From: Apostichopus japonicus
Lineage: Eukaryota; Echinodermata; Holothuroidea; Aspidochirotida; Stichopodidae
Assembly: GCF_037975245.1 (NCBI RefSeq)
Contig: NC_092572.1
Coordinates: 24,893,989-24,957,988 of the forward strand
Direction: 5' to 3'
DNA: 64,000 bases
Below the pieces are notes generated by a model. The model was not told the DNA's origin. It did no database searches and worked only from the letters and a program-made list of their open reading frames with translations. A program made the translations under genes and the position numbers. Of this stretch, positions 62,025 to 64,000 are shown one piece after another (position 1 is the first letter of the stretch; the number at the start of each line of letters is the position of its first letter).

Positions 62025-64000
62025 GCATTCTCCCTGCCCCTACATTAAATAGTACATTTGTTATCCACTCAATGCATTTTTCCTCTGATGCCATAATGAT
62101 TAAGCTGATAAAGCAAAATGTTGTGGTCGATACTGTCAAACGCTTTCGAAAGATCAAGAACAAATAAAATGAAATCGTATCAATATCTAGGGCATTGGAC
62201 AACTTGCCAACCGCGTCAGCAAGTGCCAGCTCCGTTGAGTGTTTAGGCCTGAATCCATATGGACCATTAAACAATACGATGTGATTGTTAATGAAGTAAA
62301 AAATACGATTATATACGGTTCTTTAAAAAATCTTAAAGAAAGTTGAAAAAAGAGAAACTGGTCTATAGTTGTCATCATGTATTGGGTCACCTTTCTTATA
62401 AACAGGAATGACTTTAACAAGTTTGACCTGATCTGGAACAATCAACTTGTCAGAGAGCAATTATAAATGTAAACCAGGGGTTTGGAAATATATGCAATAA
62501 CTTTTCTAACCAGCCAGGTTTCATGTCATCAAAACCTGCTGATTTAGACAAACCAGATAAAGCCACTGTAATGAGTTCTTCCTCATTTGTTGGTGTCATC
62601 AAAACTGTATAGGAATTAGGCCTACCGATGTAAGAATTAGCAGTTGTCCTACTCTGAATAGCTGCAGCCAAAGAAGGTCTAAAATATTAAATTCTTTTGC
62701 AATTTCCTCAGGATCAGTCAGTACATTGTCAATAGTTTTTTTTGCGCTTTACTGACTGGAGAATGCCACTACCTATCCACGGGTGTCACTTTTTCGACGT
62801 TTAAAGTTGGTTAAGTAGATAAACGGAAAACAAATATCATAAACATCTTTCACAGTGGCAGTAAAATTATCGTACGATGAATTTACGTTATTGTCATTAT
62901 AATTATGGTCCCAGCTAAGATCACTCATCACTGAGAGAGAAGGATCGATGTTGGCCTTGGAATAGTTTTTTGTGAAGTAACCATTCTGGTAGTTCCCCTT
63001 CTAAAACTTAGTAAATAAGAATATTGGAAAATGGTAACTGTTGACGGTGATTAGCACCCAGACAACAATTAGCCCTTACATTGGTAATTATGTGATTGAT
63101 TAAAGAAACACACTCATATTTTGTTCGTGTAGGCTTAGTAATACAAGGAAGAAAGTTACTTAAGAAAAACATGTTGAGTATTTCGGAGGAATTTTCCTTC
63201 AATAGATCGATATTAAAGTCATCCATAATATATAATCTCTGAATCAGGTTTCCGAGAACCCAAGTACTGTAAACTCATGGTCTAAGAGAGATAGGAAGTT
63301 AAAGATAGGATCAACATTTTGTTCAGACTCCGTCTATTCAAATGGAAAAAAAATGTTCATGTGTTTTAGTTTATTGAAATTTTCAATGTTGTAGTACTTA
63401 CAGTGAGTAGAGTTTTTTTAATCATCGATGAATGGATAGGAAAGATTTAAGGTAAGATCGAAAGAATTCCTGTTTTGTGAATGATTGACATTGAACAAGT
63501 CAAGAAAATCAGTCGTTGGTTACCATACTAAAAGAAAACTTGACATTACAGTACACACAGGTCCACAACCTCGAAGAACAAACATAGTTAATAATACCAG
63601 CAATATGGGAAGAAACCCCACATTTTTGACAGCTTACACGATTAGTAGAACTTAAAGTGGTTTTACATTTACAGCAATAAAGTGGCATAGATGAAATAAA
63701 GAGGTAAAGAACTAAAAAGGAAAAACAAGTGTCGAGTAAATAATTCTATTGGATCACCTCAGTTTAAACGGTATTTTCAGCAGGAACCTGCTGGTCAACT
63801 ACAATCTCTGAAGGTCGTTGATGCCACAGATTCGCTTGGTGAATTCCGTACCATTTTTGTTAATTAGGGAGATGATTTTCCATTCCGAAGAAGCGGTGGC
63901 AGTTTCGTCTTGAGAACTGCTCAACATCATTGGTCTCCTTAAGCGCCCGGTCGCACTTATATTCGAGAGAGGACATTTTATCTTGAAGTTTCTTCAATTT
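62025..64000 (-). mobile_element. Decayed non-LTR retrotransposon (LINE), truncated by the window edge
   Basis: Reading the minus strand from the right edge: an ORF1-like coiled coil with SRRNCHRFFGMENH (about 63990-63860), an endonuclease end with DDFNIDLL and PCITKPTRTK (63226-63008), then reverse transcriptase pieces KSAGFDDMKPGWLEKL, VKVIPVYKKGDPIHDDNYRP, NGPYGFRPKHSTELALADAV and, in another frame, DLSKAFDSIDHN and YGIRGKCIEW. Several frameshifts separate these blocks, and the copy stops abruptly near 62030, within the RT domain, so it is dead. The motif set fits the Jockey/CR1 group of LINEs; the clade is not resolved. Confidence 0.8.

Noticed and set aside
61754-62167. 137-codon plus-strand frame
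   Set aside because: Overlaps the LINE remnant on the opposite strand and has no domain.

Overview
The window is eukaryotic, AT-rich and intron-dense, with no prokaryotic gene layout. Every gene is a chain of short exons with good GT/AG sites, and the exon phases can be followed across tens of kilobases. The gene content (Ig-domain receptors, a NACHT/LRR protein, a divergent tyrosine kinase, coiled-coil/ZU5/UPA proteins) together with Penelope-like retroelements, tRNA-type SINEs and hAT-type MITEs suggests an invertebrate deuterostome. An echinoderm, perhaps a sea cucumber, is my best guess. That is inference; no marker gene here fixes the species.

Layout. (1) 1-4.9 kb, minus: exons of a coiled-coil/ZU5 gene that runs off the left edge. 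(2) 6.3-8.5 kb, minus: a beta-propeller gene with an in-frame TAG. (3) 8.7-10.1 kb: a decayed Penelope-like element with inverted arms and a GIY-YIG endonuclease remnant. (4) 12.8-15.2 kb, minus: a compact intact beta-propeller gene. (5) 17.4-27.25 kb, plus: a 17-exon gene for a receptor with three Ig domains, one membrane span and a tyrosine kinase-like domain that has lost its catalytic residues. (6) 27.5-30.8 kb: nested transposons sitting inside an (AT)n array. (7) 32.0-44.9 kb, minus: a beta-propeller, coiled-coil, ZU5, UPA gene with one nonsense and one frameshift lesion, both in exons that can be skipped in frame. (8) 45.5-51 kb: a repeat field, including a 2.9 kb TA-flanked element with inverted subterminal repeat arrays. 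(9) 52.1-61.15 kb, minus: a receptor with four Ig domains, one membrane span, then a full NACHT NTPase and LRR-like tail. (10) 62-64 kb, minus: a decayed LINE.

The central observation is that the phases of all 17 exons of the pseudokinase receptor and all exons of the Ig-TM-NACHT gene agree exactly (787 aa; 1166 or 1236 aa). Both are therefore continuous genes rather than chance juxtapositions. They lie among three related beta-propeller loci, two of them apparently linked to ZU5/UPA modules, a domain pair known from UNC5, PIDD and ankyrins. I infer a locus of surface recognition receptors and intracellular scaffold proteins, probably immune or cell-death related. The biochemical links between them are not shown by sequence.
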